From Ryuthela nishihirai (Eukaryota; Arthropoda; Arachnida; Araneae; Heptathelidae): 64,000 bases of DNA. Location: the NCBI GenBank assembly GCA_038380435.1, contig JAWZYU010000028.1, forward strand, positions 23,110,201 through 23,174,200, read 5' to 3'. The notes under the pieces were generated by a model. That model saw only the letters and a list, made by a program, of their open reading frames with translations. It had not been told where the DNA came from and ran no database searches. A program made the position numbers and the translations under genes. Shown piece after piece: positions 1-11,637 of the stretch; within the stretch, counting starts at the first letter, position 1, and the number at the start of each line of letters is the position of its first letter.

Positions 1-778
1 TAAAACTATAGTTATATTATAACAATTGGAATAAAATGAAACATATATATATCAGTGGTTCTCAACCTTTTATGCTTTACGTACCCCCTGGAAATGTGTA
101 TGTAACTGGCGTACCCCTTGTATAGATAGATAAAACTATAGTTATATTATAACAATGGGAATAAAATGAAACATATATATATCAGTGGTTCTCAAACTTT
201 TATGCTTCACGTACCCCCTGGAAATGTGTATGTAACTGGCGTACCACTTGTATAGATAGATAAAACTATAGTTATATTATAACAATGGGAATAAAATGAA
301 ACATATATATATCAGTGGTTCTCAACCTTTTATGCTTCACGTACCCCTGGAAATGTGTATGTAACTGGCTTACCCCTTGTATAGATAGATAAAACTATAG
401 TTATATTATAACAATGGGAATAAAATGAAACATATATATATCAGTGGTTCTCAAACTTTTATGCTTCACGTACCCCCTGGAAATGTGTATGTAACTGGCG
501 TACCACTTGTATAGATAGATAAAACTATAGTTATAATATAACAATGGGAATAAAATAAAACATATATTTCAGTGGTTCTCAACCTTTTATGCTTCACGTA
601 CCCCCTGGAAATGTGTATGTAACTGGCGTACCCCTTGTATATATAGATAAAACTATAGTTATAGTATAACAACGGGAATAAAATAAAACGTATATATATA
701 TCATATACTTAACGACTTTTGAGCTCTGACGGCGTACCCCAAAAATTTTACCCCGTACCCCACGTTGAGAACAACTTC
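1..778 (-). mobile_element. hAT-type MITE end with 128-bp tandem array (truncated by window edge)
   Basis: About six copies of a 128-bp unit run from the window start to about 690. Each unit carries the motif CAGTGGTTCTCAACC, then a GTACCCC-rich stretch, then ATAGATAGATAAAACTATAG. The array is followed by a non-repeated end (about 700-778) reading GGCGTACCCC, AAAAATTTTACC and finally a GTTGAGAAC terminus. This is the reverse complement of the left end of the element at 39953-44774, so both are the same family in opposite orientations. The other end lies outside the window, so no target-site duplication can be checked. Short reading frames inside are repeats of the unit and not genes. Confidence 0.8.
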
Positions 779-1304
779 TCTGTAGAAAGAAATTCACATA
801 ACATGGGTGAGTTAGTTTGTCTTAAGAGAAAGTTTGGAAATTGGTTTTGATCCTTCACACAATCATTGCAGAGTTGAAATAGGAATTTCCCTCTGTGAAG
901 AAATGAGTTCTCTGGATGATAAAGAAACGAATCGGTTGGTCAGGGAAAAGGGGCAGGCGAGATATTCCTTGCGTCCCATCACTTGGCAGCAGCCATCATT
1001 CCTCTTCAGAGATATGGCATGTCAGCTGATCTCCTCCGTTGTAGGATACGGAAATTTTATGTTGGATCGGAAGGATCAAAGGATCGAGGAAGGAAACACA
1101 TCACTAAGAGCAATGTGATTATCGGATCACCCAAAGCAAATCACTGCAAGGCTAGAGAAGTTGGGAAACTTGGGAGGCAGTTTTCCTTCTTGGCAAATAA
1201 CATTTGCCGTGAATGGTTTTTCTGCACTTTTGTATACTTAGCTTTTCCAGGATTTATGCAATTCGGGAGAGGCTTAATTCTTTGTATTAGAACTTATGCT
1301 TTTA
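779..1304. other. Unassigned single-copy stretch
   Basis: No repeat family or convincing exon is recognised. Two reading frames of 94 and 127 codons overlap here. They have no recognisable domain, and the second runs into the SINE at 1319, so both look like chance openings. Confidence 0.4.
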
Positions 1305-1318
1305 TTGCATTTCATTAT

Positions 1319-1704
1319 GGGGCTGGGGTGGCTCAGTCGGTAGCGCGCCAGGCTAGTAATCTGTAGTTCTCAGGTTCGAGTTCCAGCTGGGTCAGCGTTG
1401 AGATTTATCTCCGCAAAATTCCCTGTCCTGCCCATGGTCAGTAGGGGACACCGATGGGCTTGGAAAGGCCGCCGTCCGTAGGATGGGACGTTAAGCCGTG
1501 GCCCCGTGTGCGGAAGAGCCACACCCTGTGCACGTTAAAGAACACGTTGGATGGCCTTGACGGGAGGTTACCATCTGTCTCCCAACAGCTGTTCCAGTGG
1601 GTCCCCTCCCCTAACCTTCTCTGAGCCTTCGGGGTCCATGTGACCTGGCCATTTAGCCGATGGTGTGCAAAAAAGTGCCACTCAGAGGTAAAACAACCCA
1701 ACCC
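1319..1704 (+). mobile_element. SINE-A (tRNA-derived SINE), full length
   Basis: This is the first full copy of the main SINE family. The head has a Pol III A box (TGGCTCAGTCGG) and B box (GGTTCGAGTTCC here; GGTTCGAGTCC in most copies). A body of about 300 bp follows, then an ACAACCCAACCC tail. The copy is flanked by a perfect 14-bp duplication, TTGCATTTCATTAT, at 1305-1318 and 1705-1718, which is typical of LINE-assisted retrotransposition. In better copies the anticodon loop of the head reads CTCGTAA, which suggests a Thr(CGU)-like tRNA ancestor; that assignment is an inference. The strand given is the SINE sense strand. The conserved antisense reading frame ending in KPIGVPY is a by-product of the body sequence. 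Confidence 0.93.
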
Positions 1705-1718
1705 TTGCATTTCATTAT

Positions 1719-2044
1719 AGGAGTTCCTTTAGAATACTTTTCCTGAATTCTTTTAATTCTCCTGCAATGATTAACTAGTTAAGGACATGTTGTTAATTGG
1801 GCCTTTTTACTTCTATTCACTTCCTCGAGAATGGTAAAAAAATTTCTCACTAATCTCATTTTTTGTGCACCGGATACGATGAAAAGAAGACAATACGACA
1901 TTTTACAGAATCACATACTTACAAGGCAGTTCTAGCCATTATTTTTTTATCAATCTCCATAAATGCTTTTCTCTTTGCATCTGTGACTGATTTCGTGTGT
2001 ATTGGGATGTTACGCTTGCTTCTCGATTTCTCAAGCCGAAATGG
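1719..2044. other. Unassigned AT-rich spacer
   Basis: No repeat family, exon or RNA is recognised between the SINE duplication and the 118-bp array. Confidence 0.4.
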
Positions 2045-2742
2045 CTGTAGTTACTGCACATGCTCCAGTTTGCTGTGAACGGTAACTGCACACACTCCAG
2101 TTTGCTGTGAACGGTAACTGCACACGCTCAATATTTCCGTGAGTGAGCCCACAGGATCCAGGTTTTTGTGAGCTCACACGATCCAATGTGTTGTGAACAT
2201 TAACCGCAACCGCTCCAGTTTGCTGTGAACGGTAACTGCACACGCTCAATATTTCCGTGAGTGAGCCCACACGATCCAGGTTTTTGTGAGCTCACACGAT
2301 CCAATGTGCTGGGAACATTAACCGCAACCGCTACAGTTTGCTGTGAACGGTAACTGCACACGCTCAATATTTCCGTGAGTGAGCCCACACAATCCAGGTT
2401 TTTGTGAGCTCACACGATCCAATGTGTTGTGAACATTAACCGCAACCGCTCCAGTTTGCTGTGAACGGTAACTGCACACGCTCAATATTTCCGTGAGTGA
2501 GCCCACACGATCCAGGTTTTTGTGAGCTCACACGAACCAATGTGCTGGGAACATTAACCGCAACCGCTACAGTTTGCTGTGAACGGTAACTGCACACACT
2601 CCATATTCATTGCATTATATATTCATATGCATTATATATATTAAAAAATATCCGAACACTATGGTTGATTACAGAATTCAGAAAAAATATCTGGCAACGA
2701 TTTTTTTTAGAAATTAGTGATCTGGCAACCTTCGTGTCACGT
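2045..2742 (+). mobile_element. Tc1-type MITE fragment with internal 118-bp array
   Basis: About five units of a 118-bp repeat (2045-2610) include AGTTTGCTGTGAACGG, CACGCTCAATATTTCCG and GAGCTCACACGATCC. They are followed by the AT-rich link ATTCATTGCATTATATATTC and then the MITE half-palindrome: TCCGAACACTATGG, CAGAATTCAG, ATCTGGCAACGA, and CCTTCGTGTCACGTGA at the palindrome centre. Sequence stops matching the family at about 2742, and no CAGTCGCTC terminus is visible on either side. This is a truncated copy of the element best seen at 31422-32227. Confidence 0.8.
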
Positions 2743-3798
2743 GATTCTTTACCGTTTTATTGCTTTTATTGTTATGTCCATTACTCTTTTAATGTTTTGG
2801 TTTTAACTATTTTTGCTGATGCTGCTTACTTGTTCTTTACCCTCATTTTTTTATCTCGTTTTCCGTGTCATAGTTTGAGATGCTGATCCGCTTCAAAACC
2901 TCAAAGAATCAACCGACTAGCACTCCAAACATTTCGATCCGATGAATCATTTTTACTAGCTGCTATTTTTTTGCACTATACTGCTATTTTATACCAACCT
3001 AATTTTCTACCTCCTATTCGAATTTTAGATTTATTGATGTTGTTTTTAAATAGCCATTGTTATATTGGTCTTTAATACGTTTTCTGTTGTTTTTGTCTTT
3101 TATATTTTATATTTATTGCTTCTTGTTTGCTTTTACGGGACCAATACATACATTACTGGTTCCTTTTTTATATATATTTGATATTGTGTTTGCTTTTTAA
3201 CATTGCCTAAGATTTCTCTCTGTCTCACGTGCTGATGTCTTCGTCCCCATTGTTTGCTTCTCCTGGCAAACATTATTAACCAATTGGTTTCCATTTTAAT
3301 TCAACGTTCGCAATACACAAAAAAATATTTAACATTTTCAACCATAAAGAAAAATAAATCAGAAAGAATTACGGATAAAAATATTTCTTCTGTGCTTTCT
3401 ATACTCTAAAAAATTACATCATAAAGCGATTAATTAAAAAATGAATCAGGAGAGAGGAATTACAGTCCATCCCTAAAATTTTGTAGCCTTTATTTAAAAA
3501 AGCTACATTTTATTTTATTTTTAAAGCATTTATTTAAAATTTAAAATTTAAAATTGTTCTGCACAGAATTTTTTTTAAGTTCATTAGTGAACAGTTATTT
3601 TCTCGAATTGTATTTGGTCTCAACGTTTTATTTTCACTTCTTAATGAAAGAACATCCCACTGTCAGAGCAAGTTCAGAGAATCGCTATTAAATCAACAAT
3701 TCATTCTCTGGATATTTGTAGGTGATAAGTTACCACACTCTCCTCTTGATTCACGCACATCCATATAGCTAGCAAATACTTGTTTCCTCCCAGCCAGG
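2743..3798. other. Unassigned AT-rich stretch
   Basis: About 1 kb of AT-rich sequence with homopolymer T and A runs. Nothing coding or repetitive is recognised. Confidence 0.4.
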
Positions 3799-4187
3799 GG
3801 GGCGGGGGTGGCTCAGTCGGTAGCGCGCCAGGCTCGTAATCTGTAGTTCCCAGGTTCGAGTCCCAGCTGGGTCAGCGCTGAGATTTATCTCCGCAAAATT
3901 CCCCGCCCTGGCCACGGTCAGTAGGGGACACCGATGGGCTTGGAAAGGTCGCCGTCCGTCGGATGGGGCGTTAAGCCGTGGCCCAGTGTGCGGGAGAGCC
4001 ATACCCTGTGCACGTTAAAGAACACGCTGGATGGCCTTGACGGGAAGCTACCATCTGTCTCCCAACAGCTATTCCAGTGGGTCCCCTCCCACAACCTTCT
4101 CTGAGCCTTTGTTGGGGTCCATGTGACCTGGCCCTTATACCTCATGGTGTGCAAAAAAGTGCCACTTAGAGGTAAAACAACCCAACC
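3799..4187 (+). mobile_element. SINE-A, full length
   Basis: Head, body and tail are all present; the tail is short and ends CCCAACC. No clear target-site duplication is seen, which may mean older flanks or a G-rich junction that hides the exact start. The body has a small insertion (TTTGTTGGGGTCC) relative to other copies. Confidence 0.88.
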
Positions 4188-4603
4188 TGTACAATTTCGC
4201 AGGTTATTCGTCAGATGGGGTTGAGAGTAAAAATGAAAGGCTGAAAAGTGTCCAGTAATAAACAGTGATTGGAAAATCCTCCGGAGATGAGTCCAAAGTA
4301 TCAAATAGTTTTAAACATTGTGTAAATCCAGTCAGTAGTTAATTTAAACTTAACAAATTTATTCCACTTCACTCAGAGGTAATATGATTGCATTTTGGTA
4401 ATTCCATTTTACCAACTATTCTGCATACTACCTTGCTTCTGGATTACACACTAATTCTGCAGGAGTATTTCTGAAGTATGCTGGAGTCCAATAACTTCAG
4501 AGGGTATGTGAGTTATATTTTATGCATTGTCAACCTCCAAAGGGATAAAGAAGGGTCATGATAATTGAATTGCCAGGATCTTATAGAGCTAAAATACACC
4601 TTT
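4188..4603. other. Unassigned spacer
   Basis: No recognised repeat or exon between two SINE-A copies. Confidence 0.4.
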
Positions 4604-4614
4604 CTGCAAAAAGG

Positions 4615-4997
4615 GGGTCGGGGTGGCTCAGTCGGTAGCGCGCCAGGCTCGTAATCTGTAGTTCCCAGGTTCGAGTCCCAGCTGGGTCAGCGTTGAGATT
4701 TATCTCCGCAAAATTCCCCGCCCTGCCCACGGTCAGTAGGGGACACCGATGGGCTTGGAAAGGCCGCCGTCCGTCGGATGGGACGTTAAGCCGTGGCTCC
4801 GTGTGCGGGAGAGCCATACCCTGTGCACGTTAAAGAACACGCTGGATGGCCTTGACGGGAGGATACCATCTGTCTCCTAACAGCTGTTCCAGTGGGTCCC
4901 CTCCCCCAACTTTCTCTGAGCCTTCGGGGTCCATGTGACCTGGCCATTTAGCCCATGGTGTGCAAAAAGTGCCGCTCAGAGGTAAAACAACCCAACC
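4615..4997 (+). mobile_element. SINE-A, full length
   Basis: Flanked by the 11-bp duplication CTGCAAAAAGG at 4604-4614 and 4998-5008. The head starts GGGTCGGGG instead of GGGGCGGGG. Confidence 0.92.
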
Positions 4998-5164
4998 CTG
5001 CAAAAAGGCGATCTTCATTTACTAATCTATGCCTTCAACGTCGCAAAAGTTTCTCCAAATACCCATCACTCAATCTGTTGGACATAGTTGTAGGTTTAAA
5101 GTTCTTGTCATTTCAGCGGTTAACCTATTTTGTTTTTAAATATGTAATGTGATTTTTATATATG

Positions 5165-5358
5165 TCTCGTGGCCGAGTGGTTAGCGCGCTTGGCTACTGA
5201 TCTACGGGACCTGGGTTCGAGCCCCGGGTAAGGCATGGATGTTCGGGTTGTTTTCTGCTGAGGTCCTGCCATCCTCTCAGATCTTCTACTGTGGCATATA
5301 AACTGACAGGCTCCTGTCAGACCACTGTGGCAAGCAGCTGCTTGAGGGGGTATTATTA
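5165..5358 (+). mobile_element. SINE-B (second tRNA-derived SINE)
   Basis: This is the second SINE family. The head reads GTCTCGTGGCCGAGTGGTTA (A-box region) with GGTTCGAGCCCC as the B box, like a class II (Ser/Leu-type) tRNA. A body of about 130 bp has the internal inverted motif GACAGGCTCCTGTC and AAGCAGCTGCTT, and the copy ends GAGGGGGTATTATT. The flanks share a short TTTATAT(AT)GT duplication. The body is unrelated to SINE-A. Confidence 0.85.
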
Positions 5359-5460
5359 TTTATATGTTGTGGTTCTACACAAATAATAGGCTGAAATCAG
5401 TTTTTTTCATTTCAGAGAGTTATCTGTGTCCCATTTTGCATCATTACTAGCCAACATATA

Positions 5461-5592
5461 CAGTCACTCCAAAAAATATCCGACACTATAGTTGATTACA
5501 AAATTCAGAAAAAAATATCTGGTAACGATTTTTTTAGAAATTAGTGATCTGGCAACCTTCGTGTCATGACACGAGGGTTTCCAGATCCCTAA
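5461..5592 (+). mobile_element. Tc1-type MITE left half
   Basis: Starts CAGTCACTCC after a TA, followed by ATCCGACACTATAG, AAATTCAG, ATCTGGTAACGA and the palindrome centre GTGTCATGACACGA. The second arm ends after CCAGATCCCTAA, where the 39-bp array begins. The right half of the MITE is not found at the far end of the array. Confidence 0.8.
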
Positions 5593-8389
5593 TTCAGGTT
5601 CCATTCATGGAATATTCATAAGTTGAGGGGGTTCAGGTTCCATTCATGGGATATTCATAAGTTGAGGGGGTTCAGGTTCCATTCATGGGATATTCATAAG
5701 TTGAGGGGGTTCAGGTTCCATTCATGGGATATTCATAAGTTGAGGGGGTTCAGGTTCCATTCATGGGATATTCATAAGTTGAGGGGGTTCAGGTTCCATT
5801 CATGGGATATTCATAAGTTGAGGGGGTTCAGGTTCCATTCATGGGATATTCATAAGTTGAGGGGGTTCAGGTTCCATTCATGGGATATTCATAAGTTGAG
5901 GGGGTTCAGGTTCCATTCATGGGATATTCATAAGTTGAGGGGGTTCAGGTTCCATTCATGGGATATTCATAAGTTGAGGGGGTTCAGGTTCCATTCATGG
6001 GATATTCATAAGTTGAGGGGGTTCAGGTTCCATTCATGGGATATTCATAAGTTGAGGGGGTTCAGGTTCCATTCATGGGATATTCATAAGTTGAGGGGGT
6101 TCAGGTTCCATTCATGGGATATTCATAAGTTGAGGGGGTTCAGGTTCCATTCATGGGATATTCATAAGTTGAGGGGGTTCAGGTTCCATTCATGGGATAT
6201 TCATAAGTTGAGGGGGTTCAGGTTCCATTCATGGGATATTCATAAGTTGAGGGGGTTCAGGTTCCATTCATGGGATATTCATAAGTTGAGGGGGTTCAGG
6301 TTCCATTCATGGGATATTCATAAGTTGAGGGGGTTCAGGTTCCATTCATGGGATATTCATAAGTTGAGGGGGTTCAGGTTCCATTCATTTGATATTCATA
6401 AGTTGAGGGGGTTTAGGTTCCATCCATGGGATATTCATAAGTTGAGGGGGTTCAGGTTCCATCCATGGGATATTCATATGTTGAGGGGGTTCAGGTTCCA
6501 TCCATGGGATATTCATAAGTTGAGGGGGTTCAGGTTCCATCCATGGGATATTCATAAGTTGAGGGGGTTCAGGTTCCATTCATGGGATATTCATAAGTTG
6601 AGGGGGTTCAGGTTCCATTCATGGGATATTCATAAGTTGAGGGGGTTCAGGTTCCATTCATGGGATATTCATAAGTTGAGGGGGTTCAGGTTCCATTCAT
6701 GGGATATTCATAAGTTGAGGGGGTTCAGGTTCCATTCATGGGATATTCATAAGTTGAGGGGGTTCAGGTTCCATTCATGGGATATTCATAAGTTGAGGGG
6801 GTTCAGGTTCCATTCATGGGATATTCATAAGTTGAGGGGGTTCAGGTTCCATTCATGGGATATTCATAAGTTGAGGGGGTTCAGGTTCCATTCATGGGAT
6901 ATTCATAGTTTAAGGGGTTCAGGTTCCATTCATGGGATATTCATAAGTTGAGGGGGTTCAGGTTCCATTCATGGGATATTCATAAGTTGAGGGGGTTCAG
7001 GTTCCATTCATGGGATATTCATAAGTTGAGGGGGTTCAGGTTCCATTCATGGGATATTCATAAGTTGAGGGGGTTCAGGTTCCATTCATGGGATATTCAT
7101 AAGTTGAGGGGGTTCAGGTTCCATTCATTTGATATTCATAAGTTGAGGGGGTTCAGGTTCCATCCATGGGATATTCATATGTTGAGGGGGTTCAGGTTCC
7201 ATCCATGGGATATTCATAAGTTGAGGGGGTTCAGGTTCCATCCATGGGATATTCATAAGTTGAGGGGGTTCAGGTTCCATTCATGGGATATTCATAAGTT
7301 GAGGGGGTTCAGGTTCCATTCATGGGATATTCATAAGTTGAGGGGGTTCAGGTTCCATTCATGGGATATTCATAAGTTGAGGGGGTTCAGGTTCCATTCA
7401 TGGGATATTCATAAGTTGAGGGGGTTCAGGTTCCATTCATGGGATATTCATAAGTTGAGGGGGTTCAGGTTCCATTCATGGGATATTCATAAGTTGAGGG
7501 GGTTCAGGTTCCATTCATGGGATATTCATAAGTTGAGGGGGTTCAGGTTCCATTCATGGGATATTCATAAGTTGAGGGGGTTCAGGTTCCATTCATGGGA
7601 TATTCATAAGTTGAGGGGGTTCAGGTTCCATTCATGGGATATTCATAAGTTGAGGGGGTTCAGGTTCCATTCATGGGATATTCATAAGTTGAGGGGGTTC
7701 AGGTTCCATTCATGGGATATTCATAAGTTGAGGGGGTTCAGGTTCCATTCATGGGATATTCATAAGTTGAGGGGGTTCAGGTTCCATTCATGGGATATTC
7801 ATAAGTTGAGGGGGTTCAGGTTCCATTCATGGGATATTCATAAGTTGAGGGGGTTCAGGTTCCATTCATGGGATATTCATAAGTTGAGGGGGTTCAGGTT
7901 CCATTCATGGGATATTCATAAGTTGAGGGGGTTCAGGTTCCATTCATGGGATATTTATAAGTTGAGGGGGTTCAGGTTCCATTCATGGGATATTCATAAG
8001 TTGAGGGGGTTCAGGTTCCATTCATGGGATATTCATAAGTTGAGGGGGTTCAGGTTCCATTCATGGGATATTCATAAGTTGAGGGGGTTCAGGTTCCATT
8101 CATTTGATATTCATAAGTTGAGGGGGTTTAGGTTCCATCCATGGGATATTCATAAGTTGAGGGGGTTCAGGTTCCATCCATGGGATATTCATATGTTGAG
8201 GGGGTTCAGGTTCCATCCATGGGATATTCATAAGTTGAGGGGGTTCAGGTTCCATCCATGGGATATTCATAAGTTGAGGGGGTTCAGGTTCCATCCATGG
8301 GATATTCATAAGTTGAGGGGGTTCAGGTTCCATTCATGGAATATTCATAAGTTGAGGGGGTTCAGGTTCCATTCATGGCATATTCATAA
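5593..8389 (+). repeat. 39-bp minisatellite, about 72 units
   Basis: Tandem units start TTCAGGTTCCATTCATGG and continue GATATTCATAAGTTGAGGGGG. Because 39 is a multiple of three, both strands stay open: the + strand reads a 13-residue repeat (RGFRFHSWDIHKL) in frames of 442 and 494 codons, and the - strand reads MEPEPPQLMNIPW. A variant block (CATTTGATATTC, then several CATCCATGG units, one with ATATGTTGAG) recurs at 6386, 7126 and 8101. The spacings are 740 and 975 bp, or 19 units minus one base and exactly 25 units, which shows block duplication. A one-base loss near 6908-6916 (AGTTTAAGGGG) separates the two long frames. No start context, splice sites or non-repeat domain supports a protein. 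Confidence 0.95.
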
Positions 8390-9794
8390 ATCCCATGTGC
8401 ACATGGTATCTCCTGTGATATTCCACCATTGAATTAGAAAGAAGTCTTTAAAAGGCATTAAAAGAAGGCTCTAATGGCTCCGAGGAAATAGAAAGAAGAT
8501 TCCAGAGAATATGAAAAATGTACTCCAAAGATTTAGACAGGAGGTTTCATAGTCACTGAAACGTGCGAAACTCTTTTACATTAAAAAAATACTCTACTAG
8601 AGCTTTGATGGAAAGTTCCTGTCTGCCCCTAAATGGCCTCCAATATGTCTTTTTTTTCCCCAGGATGTTTATTTATTTTTTCAATCTGGAGAACGCAATG
8701 CCATAATGTAATGTTTCTCTACGGTCCAACACATTTCCAAATAGTTTTAATAAACTAATATAATGAAAGATAAAAAAAATAATATTAATAACAGTTTTTT
8801 ACTAAAGAGTAAACACTGAAATGGAGAACAATTATGGAAATTCTAAAAGAAGGCAAATTATCATTGGTCTAAATCTTTAACTGTTTCCGAAAAACCTGAT
8901 CGTAACCATGTGTTTTATGTTTTAGTAAATGTGTTCAAAGGAGTGAACGAACTCTGCATGACTGGATAAGCTAAGAAGCTATCTAAGGAGAATCCAGGGG
9001 ACTCTCGGCGACTGCTTGTTCCTGAAAGCCTTATCGAGAGTTCCTCCCTGCATTCATAGGACTTGTGATGATCCTTGTAAAGAAGACTGATGTACTGGGG
9101 ATAAAAAAGAAGTAAGATGCTCTAGTGCTTGCAGTCCGGAGACATGCAACATACATCAATAGCACTCCTGCCGGCTGTGTTCAGAGAGGCAACGACCTGA
9201 AGGAACGGAGCTTCGCCACTGGAGACCGACCAATGCGGTGTGAACGGACCCACTCCGCGCTCGAACGTAATGTCCACGGCCTACATTCACACCATCTCCA
9301 TGGCAACGTGGCCGTCGGGTAAAGCTGCCGTTGTCTGAGCCTTGTTCTCCCAAAGGAGGGCAAAGAGTAGACATTCTCGTCAGCGGAGGAGATGGGAAGC
9401 TGGAAGCAAAAGCATCATCAATGATAAATGGGCCGAGCAGAGAGTTAGCTTCTTCTGCTGCTGTTGCCTGTTGCCTTCCGCTTCGATGTCTTCATACTGA
9501 AACAGACGACGGGAAATGTTCGCTTGGGTCTGGGCATTAAACTTGACTGCGGAGCGTTAAATTGAAGAGATTTTGAAAAGAATTGAGCCAACTGCCAAAT
9601 GATAGGTAGACTTGGGAACGATTGTTTCTGCCTCTAGCTGGGAAAGATAAGGAATTATAATTAAGTTAAAAATACAAATAAAATTCTCAATCATCCAAAA
9701 CCTCTAGGAATGCAATTGAATTGGAGAAATTTACTCTCTCAGTATATCTGTCTTAAGAAAGGATTTGGTGTCTGCATCAGACTCTATCGTTAAA
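8390..9794. other. Unassigned stretch of about 1.4 kb
   Basis: No mobile element or exon is recognised. The part at 9120-9540 is more GC-rich than its surroundings and has overlapping open frames of 60-72 codons on both strands, without recognisable motifs or paired splice sites. It is the least repetitive GC-rich patch in the first 20 kb and could hold an unrecognised exon or conserved non-coding sequence. Confidence 0.35.
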
Positions 9795-10130
9795 GGTTGG
9801 GTTGTTTTACCTCTGAGCGGCACTTTTTTGCACACAATGGGTTAAATGGCCAGGTCACAATGACTCCGAAGGCTCAGAGAAGGTTGGGGGAGGAGACCCT
9901 CTGGAACAGCTGTTGAGGGACAGATGGTAGCCTCCCGTCAAGGCCATCCAGTGTGTTCTTTAATGTGCACAGGGTATGTCTCTCCCGCACACGGGGCCAC
10001 GGCTTAACGTCCCATCCGACGGACGGCGGCCTTACCAAGCCCATCGGTGTCCCCTACTGACCGTGGGCAGGGTGGGGAATTTTGCGGAGATAAACCTCAA
10101 CGCTGACCCAGCTGGGAGTCGAACCTGGGA
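9795..10130 (-). mobile_element. SINE-A, head truncated
   Basis: Begins at the tail (GGTTGGGTTGTTTTACC) and runs to GTCGAACCTGGGA, so it includes the B box but lacks the A-box end. It passes directly into SINE-B sequence at about 10131. Confidence 0.85.
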
Positions 10131-10318
10131 ATAAATTCCCCCTCTAGCAGCTGCTTGCCACAGAGGTCTGACAAGAGCCTGTCAGTTTATACGCCATAGT
10201 AGAAGGTCTGTGAGGATAGCAGGACCTCAGCAGAAGAATGACACGAACGTCCATGCCTCACCCGGTGCTCGAACCCAGGTCCCTTAGATCAGTGGCCAAG
10301 CGCGCTAACCACTCGGAG
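10131..10318 (-). mobile_element. SINE-B, joined to a truncated SINE-A
   Basis: Reads from the tail (ATAAATTCCCCCTCTAGC) through AGCAGCTGCTTGCC to the B box (GCTCGAACCCAGG) and A box (CGCTAACCACTCGG). The junction with the preceding SINE-A has no spacer. Confidence 0.85.
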
Positions 10319-10499
10319 CTTAAAGCAATTTGCATTGAGTTATGATGTAGAAGCTACAATTAAAAACACAATTTAAAAATTAAAAGAGAATGCCAGATCA
10401 CAGTGATTGCATCACCATATTACTCATGTAATAATTATTAATGGTTTTCAGTTCTTATGTAAACACATAACTTATTTCATACAAAATCGGTTCAGTTAA

Positions 10500-10876
10500 G
10501 TTGTTTTATCTCTGAGCGAACTTTTTTTGCACATAACGGACTAAATGGCCAGGTCACAAGGACCCCGAAGGCTCGGTGAAGGGAAGGGGGACCCACTGGA
10601 ACAGCTGTTGGGAGACAGATGGTATCCTCCCGTCAAGGCCATCCAGCGTGTTCTTTAACGTGCACAGGGTATGTGTGCTCTCCCGCACATGGGGCCACGG
10701 CTTAACGTCCCATCCGAGAGACGGCGGCCTTTCCAAGCCCATCGGTATCCCCTACTGACCGTGGGCAGGGCGGGGAATTTTGCGGAGATTTGCGCTGACT
10801 CAACTGGGACTCGAACCTGGGAGCTACAGATTACGAGCTTGGCGCGTTGCGACTGAGCCCCCCCCCCCCGCCCCCA
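10500..10876 (-). mobile_element. SINE-A, near full length, diverged
   Basis: Tail to head with several differences, including GCGTTGCGACTGAGCC at the head. It ends in a run of C followed by GCCCCC. No clear duplication is seen. Confidence 0.85.
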
Positions 10877-11637
10877 CTATGGAGGAAGGTGGTCATCGTT
10901 CAGTGAGCACTGAGTGTATAAAACAACTAAACGGTGTTTGATTAAAAAAAATAGTAAAATATACAGCTAAATTAAAATACTTAATGCACAACTTAAATTT
11001 CCAACAATAAGGAAACCATTCTTCAATGCATTTTAGAAAAGATTACAAAATTATTCGAAGAAAAAACAAGCAAACAGCAACAGTTCAGAAAATAATTTAA
11101 GCTCATAATTTAACTGCTGCATAGTTGAATTAAGAATCAAACAAATCGAACTCTCTTCACATGGATGGAGGTCGTTTGTAACATGAAGAAAAACGTAAAC
11201 AAGATTAAGTTCCTCACCTGGACAGTGAAATCTTGGGATTACAGTTGCTTAGCACTCTTTGAGGATTTTTTAGCTGTCATCTTGCTCGCAAAACGCTTTG
11301 CAGATATGTTGATTCTCAAGTCTGCAACTTTTCTTTGTATTTAGGTAAAAACTTTGGTTTCGATGTAAATGGAGCTTTCCTAATGATTTGTTATGCATGG
11401 ATGGAAGGAAAGTGCATAATTGGATGAATATTACACAATTAAAAGTGACGGGTGCAACAAAAAAAGGAGTGGCAAAGACTAGTCAGTTGGAACGACTGCA
11501 AATTGCTGGTGACGTATTTGGCAGGCTGTCAGAGCTAGCTTGGAAATGATTGCAAACAGCGAGAAAAGGCCAATTGGAAAGTTCTAGCGCGTCATTGATT
11601 TAGTAAGAAACAAAATTTATTAATTATGAAACAAGAT
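10877..11637. other. Unassigned AT-rich stretch
   Basis: No recognised repeat or gene. Confidence 0.4.

Noticed and set aside
5593..8389. CRISPR-like regular repeats
   Set aside because: Units are directly adjacent with no unique spacers, and the setting is eukaryotic.
5623..8432. Open frames of 442 and 494 codons
   Set aside because: They are translations of a 39-bp tandem repeat and are open on both strands because the unit is a multiple of three. No domain, promoter or splice signal supports a protein.
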